From: Aeromonas taiwanensis
GTDB taxonomy: Bacteria; Pseudomonadota; Gammaproteobacteria; Enterobacterales; Aeromonadaceae
NCBI RefSeq assembly: GCF_000820165.1
Contig: NZ_CDDD01000056.1
Coordinates: 1-64,000, forward strand
Reading direction: 5' to 3'
Length of the DNA: 64,000 nt
Shown here: positions 26,189-37,300 of the stretch, piece after piece
Layout of the letters: each line of letters begins with the position of its first letter
Position numbering within the stretch: the first letter of the stretch is position 1
Translations under genes and position numbers: made by a program
The notes under the pieces: generated by a model
What the model was told of the DNA's origin: nothing
What the model saw: the letters and a program-made list of their open reading frames with translations, nothing else
Databases searched by the model: none

Positions 26189-26245
26189 AGCAAAAAAAAA
26201 AGGCGAAGATGGGTTGAAAACAGCCCCAACAGAGCAGAGGTAGAT

Positions 26246-27520
26246 ATGTCGCTAGAACCCGTAAACACAGCCAAAGCGCGGCAGCTATTGAATCAGAGTA
26301 TGGCCTTGGTGCTCGCAGGGGGACGAGGCAGTCGCCTGAAGCAACTGACCGACAACCGTGCCAAACCCGCCGTCCATTTTGGCGGTAAATTCCGCATCAT
26401 CGACTTCGTGCTCTCAAACTGCATCAACTCCGGCATCCGCCGGGTGGGTGTGGTGACCCAGTACAAGTCTCACAGTCTGTTGCGCCACCTGCAGTCCGGG
26501 TGGTCCTTCCTGCGCTACCAGATGAACGAGTTCATCGACTTGCTGCCCGCCCAGCAGCGGGTGGACGAAGTGCACTGGTATCGCGGGACAGCAGACGCCA
26601 TCTATCAGAACGTGGACATCATTCGCGACTACGGCCCCAAATACATAGTGGTGCTGGCGGGTGACCACATCTACAAGATGGACTACGCCGCCATGCTGCT
26701 CGATCACGTGCGCCTCGGCGCCAAGGTGACGGTGGCCTGCATCGAGGTGCCGCGCTGTGAGGCCTCCGCCTTCGGTGTGATGGACATCGACGATCAGCGC
26801 AAGATCCGCGCCTTCGTGGAGAAACCGGCCAACCCCCCCGCCATGCCGGGTAACGAGAACGTTTCCCTGGCCTCCATGGGTATCTATATCTTCGAGGCGG
26901 ATTACCTCTACCAGCTGCTGGAGGAGGACATCCACAACCAGGAGTCCAAGCATGACTTCGGCATGGACGTGATCCCGCGCATCGTGGGGGAGGGCAAGGC
27001 ATTCGCCCACCCGTTCAACATGTCCTGTGTCGGTGCCAAGGAGGGGCAGAAACCCTACTGGCGCGATGTGGGTACCCTGGACTCGTTCTGGGAGGCGAAC
27101 ATGGATCTCGCGTCCGTGGTGCCCGAGCTCGACATCTACGATGAGAGCTGGCCCATCTGGACCAGCCAGAACATGTCGCCGCCCGCCAAGTTCGTGCAGG
27201 ACAGAAACGGTCAGCACGGCATGACCATCAACTCCATGTTCGCGGGGGGCTCCATCGTCAGCGGCTCCTTCGTGCTCAACTCGGTGTTGTTCACCAATGT
27301 GCGGGTGCACTCCTTCTGCACCCTGGATCAGGCGGTGATCTTCCCCGGGGTCGAGATTGGGGCCGGTTGCCGCTTGCGCAGGGTGGTGGTGGACAAGGGC
27401 TGCAAGCTGCCGGATGGCCTGGTGGTGGGGGAGAATGCGGACGAAGATGCACGCCGCTTCTACCGCTCCGAGCAGGGCATAGTGCTGGTGACCAAGCCGA
27501 TGCTGGCCAAGCTGGTGTGA
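26246..27520 (+). CDS. glgC: Glucose-1-phosphate adenylyltransferase
   Basis: A 424-aa ADP-glucose pyrophosphorylase, the regulated step of glycogen synthesis (glucose-1-phosphate + ATP to ADP-glucose). Seen: the nucleotide-binding loop [16 protein letters not shown] (~22-37), [28 protein letters not shown], the catalytic region [12 protein letters not shown], the sugar-site lysine region FVEKPANPP, and a C-terminal left-handed beta-helix. It starts at ATG 26246 after GCAGAGG. No other glg gene follows: the next gene is convergent behind a shared terminator, so this copy is separate from a glgBXA cluster in this window. Confidence 0.95.
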   Translation: MSLEPVNTAKARQLLNQSMALVLAGGRGSRLKQLTDNRAKPAVHFGGKFRIIDFVLSNCINSGIRRVGVVTQYKSHSLLRHLQSGWSFLRYQMNEFIDLLPAQQRVDEVHWYRGTADAIYQNVDIIRDYGPKYIVVLAGDHIYKMDYAAMLLDHVRLGAKVTVACIEVPRCEASAFGVMDIDDQRKIRAFVEKPANPPAMPGNENVSLASMGIYIFEADYLYQLLEEDIHNQESKHDFGMDVIPRIVGEGKAFAHPFNMSCVGAKEGQKPYWRDVGTLDSFWEANMDLASVVPELDIYDESWPIWTSQNMSPPAKFVQDRNGQHGMTINSMFAGGSIVSGSFVLNSVLFTNVRVHSFCTLDQAVIFPGVEIGAGCRLRRVVVDKGCKLPDGLVVGENADEDARRFYRSEQGIVLVTKPMLAKLV

Positions 27521-27535
27521 GCTTGACGGCAGGAT

Positions 27536-27564
27536 AAAAAAAGGGAGCCAAAGGCTCCCTTTTT
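27536..27564. terminator. Bidirectional terminator between glgC and the secreted protein gene
   Basis: Stem GGGAGCC / GGCTCCC, AAA loop, flanked by seven A and five T. Confidence 0.9.
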
Positions 27565-27582
27565 CATGGGGTATTACAGGGT

Positions 27583-29580
27583 TCACTCGCCGATCACGGC
27601 CTTGCCAGCCATCACCATGGCGGTGCCGTGCTTGCCACCGGCGGCGGTCACCTGGGGCACGCCGTCTTCGTCGGTGTCATGGCCCGCGCCTTCCACCAGA
27701 TTCTCGCCGGAGTCGCCCACCCATTCGGCCATCTGCATGCCGCCGTTCACGGTGCCGCGGAACCAGCTCACGTACTGCTTGGTCAGGGTGGCGAGTTCCA
27801 GCTCTGGAGCCTTCTCGGCCCCTTCGTTGCGCAGGTTCAGCATGGCAGAGCGCAGGGCGCCGGAGATGGCGGCCTGGGTCCAGGGAGTGTATTCACCCTG
27901 CTTGCCCGCCAGCCAGGTACCGGCCTTCTGGTTGAAGTAGGCCTTGTCGGTGGCGATGAACAGCTCGCGCGCCGCGGTGCGGTACTTGGCATCCGAGGTG
28001 GCCAGGAAGGCGGCGGTCAGGCCGCGGATGGCGGCGAACTGGGTCTCGACCGACTGGCCGGCATCGGGTTTGCCGCCCAGGGTGATGCCGTCATGGATGA
28101 GGCCGTTGCTGCCCTTGAGCTGACTCAGGATGAAGTCGGCCTGCTTGGCGATAAGCGCCAGCGCCTCCTGTCCCTGCCTGGTCTTGAGGTTCAGCTCGCC
28201 GTTGTCACCGGCGGCGTAGCCCACCGGCAGGGCGTCCTGGGCGCGCTGGAAGATCTGCAGGGCGACCAGGGCGTAGGCGGCGTCGAAGGCGGTGACGTGC
28301 TTGGCCTGTTTGCCATCCTGCCAGCTGTCCACCAGGGTGCCGGCCTTGGGCTCGAAGTGCAGGGCCTGCAGGTTCTTGAAGGTCAGGTTGGAGAGGTTCA
28401 GGGCCAGGGAGAAGGCATCGCTGCCCGCCACCGCCTTGCCCAGATCGTTGCCCTTGTTGGCGGCCGGTGCTGCTGCGAAGGGGGCACCGTCAAACACGGC
28501 GTGGAAGGCCGGGTTCTGGTTGGTGTTGGCGCTGCGCTGATCGCTGAAGGCGTAGAACTCGGAGAGCGGCCACAGCAGCATCCAGGCGTCGCGCAGCTGG
28601 GCGGAGCCGTCCACCACGTCCAGCTTGCCGATGGCGCCGACCTCGTTCTTGGCAGTCTCGGTCACTTTCACCTGATGGGGGAAGTAGACCACGCCCTTGG
28701 CCGGATCGTACTGCGGGGTGATCCTGGCACCCAGGGTCTTGCCGTCGAAGCCGAGCTGGCCCTGCAGGATGGCCAGCTTGTCGATGGACTGCTCGGTCAG
28801 CATCATGCCGTTGAAGCCGTCGGCGGCGGAGACGCCGAGCTTGTGCTTGCCGTCCTGATCCATGGTGGCGGATGCGGCCTCTACCTCTTCATCTGTCTCG
28901 GCCACGTGCATGCCGCCGAGGAAGTCCTGGGACCACATCACTTCCTTGAGCAGGATGCCGCCCACGGCCGCAGGGACCAGCAGGTTGTCACTGCCGCTCC
29001 AGCGCAGTGTGGCGTAGTCGCGGAAGTAGGCAGGGACCTGGGTCTTGACGCTCTTCTCGTTGCCCTTGGCGGTCTTGATGGTGATCTGGTCGCCATTGAC
29101 CGGGGCTGCGTTCACGGCCTGGGCGAACTCCGGGTTGGCGGAGGCGTAGGGCAGGGAGAGGGGATACATGCCCTGGGGCACTTCATCGGCCGGGAAGCCG
29201 ACGGCCTCGGCCATGGCCAGCACCCGCTTGCCCAGGTCGGCCAGGGTGCCGCCACGAGCCAGGTTTTGCGGCCCGTTCACCAGGTGCGGACCCATGCCGG
29301 ACTGGTAGTTGAGGGCGTACATCGCCTCTTCGGAGTATTCGTAGGATTCGATGCCGGCGGCGAAGTCGAACGGGGTCGGCTCGTCGGCACGGTTGGCATC
29401 CAGCACGTCCAGATCCAGACCGAGGGTCTCGGCCAGGGGCTCGCCGGAGAGCTCGAATTCGGTGTAGGCCAGCATGTTGGCGGCGGTGTTGAAGGTCTTG
29501 TCTTCCACTTTGACGGCAGCGTGCGCGGCACTGCCAAGCAACGCACAGGCGATCGCCTGCACCAGAACGGTTTTTCTCAT
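27583..29580 (-). CDS. Large secreted protein of unknown function
   Basis: A 665-aa protein with a clear signal peptide (MRKTVLVQAIACALLGSAAHA, cleaved after AHA). I do not recognise the family. The N-terminal ~370 residues are mixed, with PTPFDFAAGIESYEYSEEAMY and LLVPAAVGGILLKEVMWSQDF. The C-terminal ~250 residues are rich in paired helices (FDAAYALVALQIFQ, FAAIRGLTAAFLATSDAKY, WTQAAISGALRSAML), resembling an alpha/alpha-barrel. No catalytic motif or cofactor-binding CxxCH is seen. The start follows AAAAGGAC. A Fur-like site lies 52-70 bp upstream, so an iron-stress periplasmic role is possible. It shares a terminator with glgC. Confidence 0.8.
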   Translation of the reverse strand: MRKTVLVQAIACALLGSAAHAAVKVEDKTFNTAANMLAYTEFELSGEPLAETLGLDLDVLDANRADEPTPFDFAAGIESYEYSEEAMYALNYQSGMGPHLVNGPQNLARGGTLADLGKRVLAMAEAVGFPADEVPQGMYPLSLPYASANPEFAQAVNAAPVNGDQITIKTAKGNEKSVKTQVPAYFRDYATLRWSGSDNLLVPAAVGGILLKEVMWSQDFLGGMHVAETDEEVEAASATMDQDGKHKLGVSAADGFNGMMLTEQSIDKLAILQGQLGFDGKTLGARITPQYDPAKGVVYFPHQVKVTETAKNEVGAIGKLDVVDGSAQLRDAWMLLWPLSEFYAFSDQRSANTNQNPAFHAVFDGAPFAAAPAANKGNDLGKAVAGSDAFSLALNLSNLTFKNLQALHFEPKAGTLVDSWQDGKQAKHVTAFDAAYALVALQIFQRAQDALPVGYAAGDNGELNLKTRQGQEALALIAKQADFILSQLKGSNGLIHDGITLGGKPDAGQSVETQFAAIRGLTAAFLATSDAKYRTAARELFIATDKAYFNQKAGTWLAGKQGEYTPWTQAAISGALRSAMLNLRNEGAEKAPELELATLTKQYVSWFRGTVNGGMQMAEWVGDSGENLVEGAGHDTDEDGVPQVTAAGGKHGTAMVMAGKAVIGE

Positions 29581-29631
29581 GTCCTTTTCACCCATATATC
29601 TGATTTTATTATGACGCTTCTCATGAATCTA

Positions 29632-29650
29632 AATGAGAATGGTGTGCATT
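29632..29650 (-). promoter_or_regulatory. Fur-like site upstream of the secreted protein gene
   Basis: AATGAGAATGGTGTGCATT matches the Fur pattern AATGATAATNATTATCATT in almost all of its left half and five of nine right-half bases. It overlaps the inverted repeat TTCTCAT-N8-ATGAGAA at 29618-29639, whose arms are themselves Fur-type half sites. Confidence 0.45.
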
Positions 29651-29728
29651 ATGGGGCAAAGGGGGAAGCTTGAGAAGAAAAAACCGCGCCCCGGGGAGTT
29701 GGGGGAGAGGGGGACGCGGCGGCAGGTA

Positions 29729-30280
29729 TCACATCAGTTTGAAGGGGATCACCAGACGACCCGGCTCCACCTTGAGGGCCTCGACCTTCTCCTTGATCCG
29801 CGCCTCGTTCTGGCGGGCGCCATCCAGACGATAGACGGGGGTCTGGGAGAGGAAGAGGGAGAGGGACTGGTTGAAGGTGGGCAGCAGCGGGGTGAGGGCG
29901 GCGCCCACGTCGGCCGGCTCTGTCTTGACGGAGAGCAGTTCCAGATCGCGCAGGTAGATGGCCCCCTGCTCGGCCACGTAGTCCGGGCGGGCGCGCAGGG
30001 AGAGGCGGATCTTCATCTGCTGGCTGCCAAGGGGGCTCGCCACCTGCAGATCGCCGGCGGCATCCAGCTCGACCTTGTCGGCCTGGGTGCGGCCGATGCG
30101 GCTCACCATGTCATCGAGGCGGATCTTGCTCGACATGATGCCGGGGATCCCCAGCTGTTTCTCGAAGGCGACCCTCTCTTGGAGGTACTGGTTGATCTCC
30201 CTCTCGCTGACGTTGTACTGGGTGAGCGAGCAGGCCGCCAGCAGCAGGGCGAAGGGGAGCAGAAGCAGGTGTTTCAACAT
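29729..30280 (-). CDS. DUF1439 lipoprotein (YceB-like)
   Basis: A 183-aa predicted lipoprotein: signal MLKHLLLLPFALLLAACSL with a good lipobox (LAAC, Cys at 17). The mature part opens QYNVSEREINQYLQERVAFEKQLGI and continues in the tubular lipid-binding-like fold typical of DUF1439/YceB proteins. Function unknown; relatives are outer-membrane associated. Single gene, divergent from amoC across a ~320-bp gap that carries a Fur box nearer amoC. Confidence 0.88.
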   Translation of the reverse strand: MLKHLLLLPFALLLAACSLTQYNVSEREINQYLQERVAFEKQLGIPGIMSSKIRLDDMVSRIGRTQADKVELDAAGDLQVASPLGSQQMKIRLSLRARPDYVAEQGAIYLRDLELLSVKTEPADVGAALTPLLPTFNQSLSLFLSQTPVYRLDGARQNEARIKEKVEALKVEPGRLVIPFKLM

Positions 30281-30508
30281 GGGAGGGTTCCGTTATCGGG
30301 GCTGTCACAAGAGATGGCGCCATCTTAGAGGCAAAGCGGGTTGGCCGCCAGTGGAGTGCTTTTCTCCCGTTTCTGTCGCATCCCCGTATGGGGATGGACA
30401 TGTGTTTTCATTCGAGTAGGTTTTGCTGCCCACCGCCAGCAAGCCAGCGTTGGCGCCCTCAAGGGTATATCCACAGACAAGATCCTGTTTTATCGATGTA
30501 AAATCCCA

Positions 30509-30538
30509 TTGACCCCGTGATTTCAAAGCGAGTATTTT
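30509..30538 (+). promoter_or_regulatory. amoC operon promoter
   Basis: TTGACC, 18-bp spacer, TATTTT. The predicted start would place the Fur box at about +10 to +28. Confidence 0.55.
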
Positions 30539-30553
30539 ACCGCCGCACAAAGA

Positions 30554-30572
30554 CAAATTGATAATCATTATC
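30554..30572 (+). promoter_or_regulatory. Fur box of the amonabactin operon
   Basis: CAAATTGATAATCATTATC matches 16 of 19 positions of the consensus Fur box, with the core GATAATCATTATC perfect. 27 bp before the amoC GTG. Confidence 0.9.
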
Positions 30573-30599
30573 ATTTTGAATCTTCTTTGAGGGTGTAAC

Positions 30600-31787
30600 G
30601 TGAATACTCGAGTAATGGACAATGGCGCACCTGCCGAGGCGAAGATGTCGCCTGATTTCTTGTTTACCTCGGGTCAGGGCACGATCAGTGCCACTGACCT
30701 GGGGCAACCCATCACCACCCCCGCCTGCGAGTGGCCCCTGCTGGCCCAGCAGATAACCCTGGCCCTCGATGCCGCCAAGGCTGCCGGCCAGACCAACCCC
30801 CTTCTGATCGGTGCCTTCGCCTTCGACCCGGCAGAGGCCTCCTGCCTCTATGTGCCCGGCCGCTATAAGCGGGGCGAGAAACTGGCTCCGACAGAGCCGA
30901 CACCGGCGACAGAAGTGGAGCAGACCGTCGAGGCCAACCGGGTCATTTCGGTGCAGAGCACCCCGCCGGCCAGCGAATTTCAGGCCTCGGTCAGCGCGGC
31001 GCTGGATGCGTTTGCACAAGGTCGGCTGTCCAAGGTGGTGCTGTCGCGCAAGCTGACACTCACCCTGCATCAGCCCGCCGACCCTAAGCGGGTGATGACC
31101 CGTCTGATGGCCCAGAATCCCTACGCCTTCCACTTCTCCCTGCCGCTTGGCCAGGGCCGCCGCCTGCTCGGTGCCAGCCCGGAGCTGCTGCTGCGGGTCA
31201 GCGGGGGAGAGGTGTTCACCCACCCGTTGGCGGGATCCGCCAGACGGGCGAGCGAGCCGGCGCAAGACGAGATGGTGGCCCGGGATCTGCTGGCCTCTCG
31301 CAAGGATCAGCATGAACACAAGTTGGTGATCGACGAGATCCGCCGGGTGCTGACCCCTCACTGCCGCGAGCTGGCGATCCCCGCTCACCCCTCCCTGATG
31401 AGCACGGATACCCTCTGGCATCTGGGCACCCCCATCGCCGGCCGGCTGCACGGCGGCGAGGCATCGGTGCTGTCACTTGCCTGCCAGCTCCATCCCACCC
31501 CGGCCCTGTGCGGTTATCCCACCGAACTCGCCCGCCAGTTTATCCGCGAGCAGGAGCCCTTCCGGCGCGCCCTGTTCAGCGGCATCGTCGGCTGGTGCGA
31601 CAGCCAGGGCAACGGCGAGTGGGCCGTGGTGATCCGCTGCGGCGTGCTCGATGGCCATCAGGTGGAGTTGTTTGCCGGCGCCGGCATCGTCGCGGGCTCG
31701 GATCCCGCCATGGAGTGGGCCGAGACCGGCACCAAGCTGGGGACCATGCTCAAGGCCCTGGGTCTGGATTTGGAGGTCGCGCAATGA
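30600..31787 (+). CDS. amoC: Isochorismate synthase AmoC
   Basis: A 395-aa chorismate-binding enzyme making isochorismate for 2,3-dihydroxybenzoate. Typical EntC features: [14 protein letters not shown], the [13 protein letters not shown] block, [19 protein letters not shown] segment ([14 protein letters not shown]) and FSGIVGW near the C-terminus. Start is GTG 30600 after GAGGGTG; an in-frame ATG at 30615 is the alternative. First gene of amoCEBFAGH, directly under a Fur box, so iron-repressed. Stop overlaps the amoE start by 4 nt. Confidence 0.95.
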   Translation: MNTRVMDNGAPAEAKMSPDFLFTSGQGTISATDLGQPITTPACEWPLLAQQITLALDAAKAAGQTNPLLIGAFAFDPAEASCLYVPGRYKRGEKLAPTEPTPATEVEQTVEANRVISVQSTPPASEFQASVSAALDAFAQGRLSKVVLSRKLTLTLHQPADPKRVMTRLMAQNPYAFHFSLPLGQGRRLLGASPELLLRVSGGEVFTHPLAGSARRASEPAQDEMVARDLLASRKDQHEHKLVIDEIRRVLTPHCRELAIPAHPSLMSTDTLWHLGTPIAGRLHGGEASVLSLACQLHPTPALCGYPTELARQFIREQEPFRRALFSGIVGWCDSQGNGEWAVVIRCGVLDGHQVELFAGAGIVAGSDPAMEWAETGTKLGTMLKALGLDLEVAQ

Positions 31788-33451
31788 GCGATACCAACCG
31801 TTTCCTGCCCTATACCCGCTGGCCCGAGGAGCTGGCCCAGCACTACCGCGCCAAGGGCTATTGGCGCGGCGAGCCGTTGACCGCCATGCTGGCGCGCCAG
31901 TGCGAGCTGGCCCCCGACGCCGAGGCCATCCTCTGCGGTGAGCGCCGCTTCAGCTATGGCGAGCTGGACGCCGCCTCAAGCCGGCTGGCCGCGAATCTGG
32001 CCCGCCACGGCCTGGGGGTTGGGGACACAGCTCTGGTGCAGCTCCCCAATGTGGCCGAGTTCTATCTGGTGTTCTTTGCCCTGCTCAAGGCCGGCATCGC
32101 GCCGGTCAATGCGCTCTTTAGCCACAACCGGCTGGAGCTCCTCTCTTATGCCGAGCAGATCACACCGCGCCTCTTTGTCGGCTCGCTGGCCCATCCGCTG
32201 TTTGCGACCAAGGGGCGCGAGAGCGAGCTGCTGACAACCATCGGCGCCAAACTGGTGCTGCTGGATGGCGACGGGGGGGAGCTGGGGCTGACCCGCTGGT
32301 TCGGAGAGGGGGATGAAGGGGGCACCCCATCCGTCTCCTTTGCCCCGACTCCGGCAGACGAGGTGGCCTTCTTCCAGCTCTCCGGTGGCAGCACCGGCAC
32401 CCCCAAGCTCATCCCCCGCACCCACGATGACTACCTGTACAGCGTGCGCCGCAGCAATGAAATCTGTGGCCTTGGCCCCCACACCCGCTATCTGTGCGCC
32501 CTGCCGGCGCCTCACAACTTCCCCCTGAGCTCCCCGGGCGCCCTGGGGGTGTTCGAAGCGGGCGGCACCGTGGTGCTCGCACCCGATCCCAGCCCCATCA
32601 GCTGTTTCCCGCTGATCGCCCGCCACCGGGTCAATCTCACCTCGCTGGTGCCGCCGGCGGTCTCCCTCTGGCTGCAGGCCGCGGAAGCGGACCCCGCTGC
32701 GCGCACCCAGCTTGAGAGCCTCGACTTGCTGCAAGTGGGCGGCGCCAAGCTGGGGGAGGCGGTCGCCAGCAAGATAGGGCCGCTGCTCGGCTGCCGGCTG
32801 CAGCAGGTGTTCGGCATGGCGGAGGGGCTGGTCAACTACACCCGGCTGGACGACCCCGACGAGAAGGTCATTCACACCCAGGGCCGCCCCATGAGCCCGG
32901 ACGACGAGGTGCGCATCCTCGATGAGGCGGGCAACCCGGTCGCTCCCGGCGAGCCTGGCGCCCTGCACACCCGCGGTCCCTACACCTTCCGCGGTTACTA
33001 CCAGAGCCCGGCCCACAACGCCCGGGTGTTCGATAGCGAGGGTTTCTACTGCTCCGGCGATCTGGTGGTACAGGATGCCGATGGTTACCTCACAGTAGTG
33101 GGGCGGCAGAAGGATCAGATCAACCGGGGCGGCGAGAAGATCGCGGCGGAAGAGGTGGAAAACCAGCTGCTGCACCACCCGGCCATCACCCATGCGGCCC
33201 TGGTCTCCATGCCCGACAGCGCCATGGGGGAGAAGAGCTGCGCCTTTATCGTCACCACCGAGCCGGGGCTCAAGCCGCTGACCTTGCGCAAGTTTCTGCG
33301 CGAGCGCGGGGTGGCGGACTTCAAGCTGCCCGACCGTTTCGAAACCCTGGATGCCCTGCCCATGACGGCGGTGGGCAAGATTGACAAGCAGGGGCTGCGG
33401 GCGCGCATTGCGCACGCCATCGCCGCCAACCAGCCCCTGACAACCGCATAA
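31784..33451 (+). CDS. amoE: 2,3-dihydroxybenzoate-AMP ligase AmoE
   Basis: A 555-aa stand-alone adenylation enzyme that activates 2,3-DHB and loads it on the aryl carrier domain of AmoB. It opens like EntE ([22 protein letters not shown]) and has the P-loop-like [19 protein letters not shown] (~206), the aryl-acid pocket region [29 protein letters not shown], the hinge [20 protein letters not shown] and the C-terminal lysine in TAVGKIDK. Start overlaps the amoC stop (ATGA). Confidence 0.96.
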   Translation: MSDTNRFLPYTRWPEELAQHYRAKGYWRGEPLTAMLARQCELAPDAEAILCGERRFSYGELDAASSRLAANLARHGLGVGDTALVQLPNVAEFYLVFFALLKAGIAPVNALFSHNRLELLSYAEQITPRLFVGSLAHPLFATKGRESELLTTIGAKLVLLDGDGGELGLTRWFGEGDEGGTPSVSFAPTPADEVAFFQLSGGSTGTPKLIPRTHDDYLYSVRRSNEICGLGPHTRYLCALPAPHNFPLSSPGALGVFEAGGTVVLAPDPSPISCFPLIARHRVNLTSLVPPAVSLWLQAAEADPAARTQLESLDLLQVGGAKLGEAVASKIGPLLGCRLQQVFGMAEGLVNYTRLDDPDEKVIHTQGRPMSPDDEVRILDEAGNPVAPGEPGALHTRGPYTFRGYYQSPAHNARVFDSEGFYCSGDLVVQDADGYLTVVGRQKDQINRGGEKIAAEEVENQLLHHPAITHAALVSMPDSAMGEKSCAFIVTTEPGLKPLTLRKFLRERGVADFKLPDRFETLDALPMTAVGKIDKQGLRARIAHAIAANQPLTTA

Positions 33452-33474
33452 AACTAAAAAGGAATCATGACGTT

Positions 33475-34386
33475 ATGGCTATCCCAACCCTGAACAATTA
33501 CGCCATGCCCAGCCAGTGGAAGGCCAACAAGGTCGACTGGACCCTGGAACCCAAACGCGCCGCCCTGCTGATCCACGACATGCAGGAGTACTTCACCGCC
33601 TTCTATGGCGAAAACAGCCCGCTGATTGCGGCGCTCACCGAGCGCCTGGCCGCCGTGCGCAAGCAGTGCAAGGCCCTCGGCATTCCGGTCTTCTACACCG
33701 CCCAGCCCAAGGATCAATCCCCTGAAGATCGCGCCCTGCTCAATGACATGTGGGGCCCGGGTCTCAACAAACGGCCCGAGCAGCAGCAGGTAGTCGCAGC
33801 GCTGCGCCCGGAGCGTGACGACACCGTGCTGGTCAAGTGGCGCTACAGCGCCTTCCAGCGTTCCGAGCTGGAGCAGATGCTCAAAGAGTTGGGACGGGAT
33901 CAGCTGATCATCGGCGGCATCTACGGCCATATCGGCTGCATGATGACCGCCTGCGACGCCTTCATGCGCGACATCCAGCCCTTCTTCCTGGCGGACGGGG
34001 TGGCGGACTTCTCCCTGGCCGATCACCAGATGGCGCTCGACTATGTGGCGACCCGCTGCGGCAAGGTGATCCGCTGCGAGGAGGTGCTGGCCCTTGCCCC
34101 GGCTTCCGCTTCTGCTGCCCAGCCCACCAATCCCTTGCTGACGTATGAGGGGCTCAAGGCACGGCTGCTGAGCCATATCGACGAGGATGAAGGGGAGTTT
34201 GACCCCGACGAGAACCTCATCGACTACGGTCTGGATTCGGTGCGGATCATGGCCCTGCTCACCGAGTGGCGCGCCGCCGGGGTGGAGCTCGGCTTCGTGG
34301 ATCTTGCCAAGCTGCCGACCCTCAACGGCTGGTGGCGCCTCATCGAGGCCAGGCTGGCAGCCCAGGCGCTGGAGGTGACCCCATGA
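33475..34386 (+). CDS. amoB: Isochorismatase with aryl carrier domain, AmoB
   Basis: A 303-aa two-domain protein. Residues 1-~210 are isochorismatase, with the catalytic Asp in [10 protein letters not shown], Lys in [10 protein letters not shown], and [13 protein letters not shown]. Residues ~220-300 are an aryl carrier domain whose phosphopantetheine serine is in [10 protein letters not shown]. It hydrolyses isochorismate to 2,3-dihydro-DHB and later carries DHB loaded by AmoE. Start ATG 33475 follows AAAAAGGAATC; an out-of-frame ATG lies at 33467. Stop overlaps amoF by 4 nt. Confidence 0.96.
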   Translation: MAIPTLNNYAMPSQWKANKVDWTLEPKRAALLIHDMQEYFTAFYGENSPLIAALTERLAAVRKQCKALGIPVFYTAQPKDQSPEDRALLNDMWGPGLNKRPEQQQVVAALRPERDDTVLVKWRYSAFQRSELEQMLKELGRDQLIIGGIYGHIGCMMTACDAFMRDIQPFFLADGVADFSLADHQMALDYVATRCGKVIRCEEVLALAPASASAAQPTNPLLTYEGLKARLLSHIDEDEGEFDPDENLIDYGLDSVRIMALLTEWRAAGVELGFVDLAKLPTLNGWWRLIEARLAAQALEVTP

Positions 34387-37300
34387 ACCGCTTCCCCTTG
34401 ACCATCCCCCAGCAGGGGCTCTGGTCCGGACATCTGCTCAACGATGACAAGGCGATGTTCAACACCGCCGAGTGCATCGCCTTCGACGGCAAGGTCGAGG
34501 CGGCCGTGCTGGCCGCGGCCCTTGCCAAGGCGGTGGGGGAGTGCGAGGCGCTCAAGGGCCATTTCGAGCAGGACGGTGAGGCGGTCTGCTTCGTCCCGGC
34601 CGAGCTGCCCATGGCCTATGAAGAGGTCTCCCTCGAGCGCGATGACGAGACGCTGGCCCGCGCCTGGGCCTGGGCCGATTTGCGCCGCCCGTTCGAGCTG
34701 ACCCAAGAAGCGCCCTGCCGCTTCGCCCTGCTGCGCGGCCCCGGCCGCGATTATCTCTACAGCTGCGTGCACCACATTGCCCTCGATGGCTTTGGCACCA
34801 CCTTGCTGTTCCAGCGCATCGCCGAGCTGTATGCAGAGGGGCTGGCCGGTGAGATGAACTCCCCATCCCCCTTCGGCTCGTTGGCTGAGGTGCTGGCGGA
34901 AGAGGCGAGCCGCGAGCTAAGCGGCAAGAGCGCCGCCGCCCGCGCCTTCTGGCAGGAGCAGCTGCAAGGCTGGCCCGAGGTAAAATCCTTTGGCGAGACC
35001 CGCGCGCCGATCGCGGCCGAATTTATCCGCGAGAGGCGTCCGCTGCCGGCGGCGCTCTGGCAATCTCTGACCGGCTTTGCCGACGAGCACAAGCTGGGCT
35101 GGCCCGATCTGCTGCTGGCCGGCCTCTCTGCCCAGCTGTCGCTGTCGAGCGGCCAGGGCCAGACCCTGCTCGGCCTGATGATGATGAACCGCATCGGCTC
35201 GGCGTCGCTGACCGTGCCCTGCATGCAGATGAATATCACCCCCCTGGCGCTGACACTGGGTGAAGAACTGGATCTGGCGGGAGCCGCCGGCGCCGTGGCC
35301 AAGGCCAAGCGCGGGGTGCGCAAACACCAGCACTACCGCTACGAGCTGCTGCGCCGCGACCTTGGTCTGGTGGGGGGCGACAAGCGCCTGTTCGGCCCGC
35401 TGGTCAACATCATGCCGTTCGATCACGCTCGCCGCTTCGGGCCGCTATCTGCCCATATTCTCAACATCAGCGCCGGCCCGGTGGAGGATCTCACCATCGA
35501 GGTGCAGGTCGGCGTCGATGGCCAGCCCAGACTGGATCTGGACGCCAACCCCGGCTGCTACTGTCAGGCGGATCTGGCTGCCATCGCCGATACCCTGTTT
35601 GCCCTGCTGGGGCGCTGGCTGGCCGAGCCCGCCCAGACTTTGGGGGCGCTCAAGGCCGACTGGCTGGCCGAGCAGCGCGCCAGCGCCCTGATCGCCGGCC
35701 CAGCCCATGAAGTGATCAAGGCACGACCGGTGCTGGAGGCACTCTGCCACTTCGCCGCCCGGACCCCGGACAAGATTGCCTTGATTCAGAGCACGGAGCA
35801 GGGAGAGACCCGCTTCAGCTACGAGGCGCTGCTGGCCAGAGCCGAACAGATGGCGGCCGCCCTGCAGGCCGAAGGCGTTGCCCCCGGCGACAAGGTGGGG
35901 GTCATGCTGGCCCGCACCCCCCAGGCCATCTTCGCCCAGCTGGCGGTGCTGCTGGCCGGCGCCGTCTACGTGCCGCTCGACCCCGAGCAGCCGCTGGAGC
36001 GCCAGGGCCATATTCTGCGGCTGGGGGAGGTCAAGACCCTGATCACCCAGGCCGAGTACCGCCACAAGCTGGCCAGCCTGTTAGAGGGACGCACGCTGCT
36101 GGCGGGGGATCTGGTAAGCGGCGATCGGCTCAACCAGCCGGCCGCCGGTCGCGCCGTCGCCTACCTGATGTTCACCTCGGGCTCGACCGGCCTGCCCAAA
36201 GGGGTGGCGGTGAGCCACGGCGCGCTGGATCATTTCGCCGCCGCGGCCCGCTGCCGCTACCACCTGGATGAAGAGGCGCGGATGCTGCAATTCGCCCCCT
36301 TCAACTTCGACGCCAGCATCGAGGAGGTGTTCGCCACCCTGAGCGCCGGCGCCACCCTGGTGCTGCGCACCGACGCCCTGCTGGAATCCATGCCCGCCTT
36401 TGCGGCCGGGGTGGAGCAGATGGGGATCACCCACCTCGACCTGCCCACCGCGTTCTGGAACGAGTGGGTGGTGGCACTGACGGCGGGTCAGGCCCACATT
36501 CCTGCCGGGCTTACCACCGTCATCATCGGCGGCGAGGCGGTCTACCCCGAGCAGCTGGCCCAGTGGCAGCGTCAGGGCCGATCCGATGTGCGCCTCTTCA
36601 ACACCTACGGTCCCACCGAAACGACCGTGGTGGTGACCACCCAGGAGCTGCAGCAGGAATACCCAAACCAGGCCCAGTTGCCCATCGGCCTGCCGCTGCC
36701 CGGCATGCAGGCGCTCATTCTGGGGGCGGGGGAGCAACCTGCCGAGGAAGGCGAGCTGGTGCTGCTCGGCCCGCAGCTGGCCAACGGCTATGTGGGGGGC
36801 GTGCAAGGCAGCTTCGATACCTTGCGGGTTGGCGCGGAGCAGATGCCCGTCTATCGCACCGGCGATCGGGTACGCCTGGTGGCCGGCCGGTTGGTCTACC
36901 TCGGCCGGCGCGACAACGAATTCAAGATAAGCGGCTATCGCATCCAGCCCGGCGAGGTGGAGGCCCAGCTGCTGGCCCTGCCGGGGGTGGACGAGGCCTG
37001 CGTGCAGGGGGTGAGCATCGGCAGCGTGCGCCGGCTGGTGGCCTTCGTGGCGGGGCCGGAGCGCGACAGCCGGGTCATCAAGGCGCAGCTGGCCAGGGTG
37101 CTGCCTGCCGCCATGATCCCCACCGACTATCGCCACTATGATCAGCTGCCCCGCACCGGCTCCAACAAGCTGGATCGCAAGGCCCTGCTGGCCGCCTACC
37201 AGGCGGGCGGCGAAGCCCTGACCCTCGGCAGCGAGACCGAGAACCGGGTCGGCGCCATCTGGCAGCAGATCCTGGGGCTGGCCACCATGGCGCCCGCTGA

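Larger units (their letters stand above)
30281..30599. other. Divergent control region between the DUF1439 gene and amoC
   Basis: 319 bp. The right third holds the amoC promoter (30509-30538) and Fur box (30554-30572). A 7-bp-arm hairpin CATCCCC-GTAT-GGGGATG lies at 30379-30396. The promoter of the lipoprotein gene is not clear. Confidence 0.6.

Noticed and set aside
30470..30480. DnaA-box-like ATATCCACA
   Set aside because: Single imperfect 9-mer with no cluster or AT-rich unwinding region; expected by chance.
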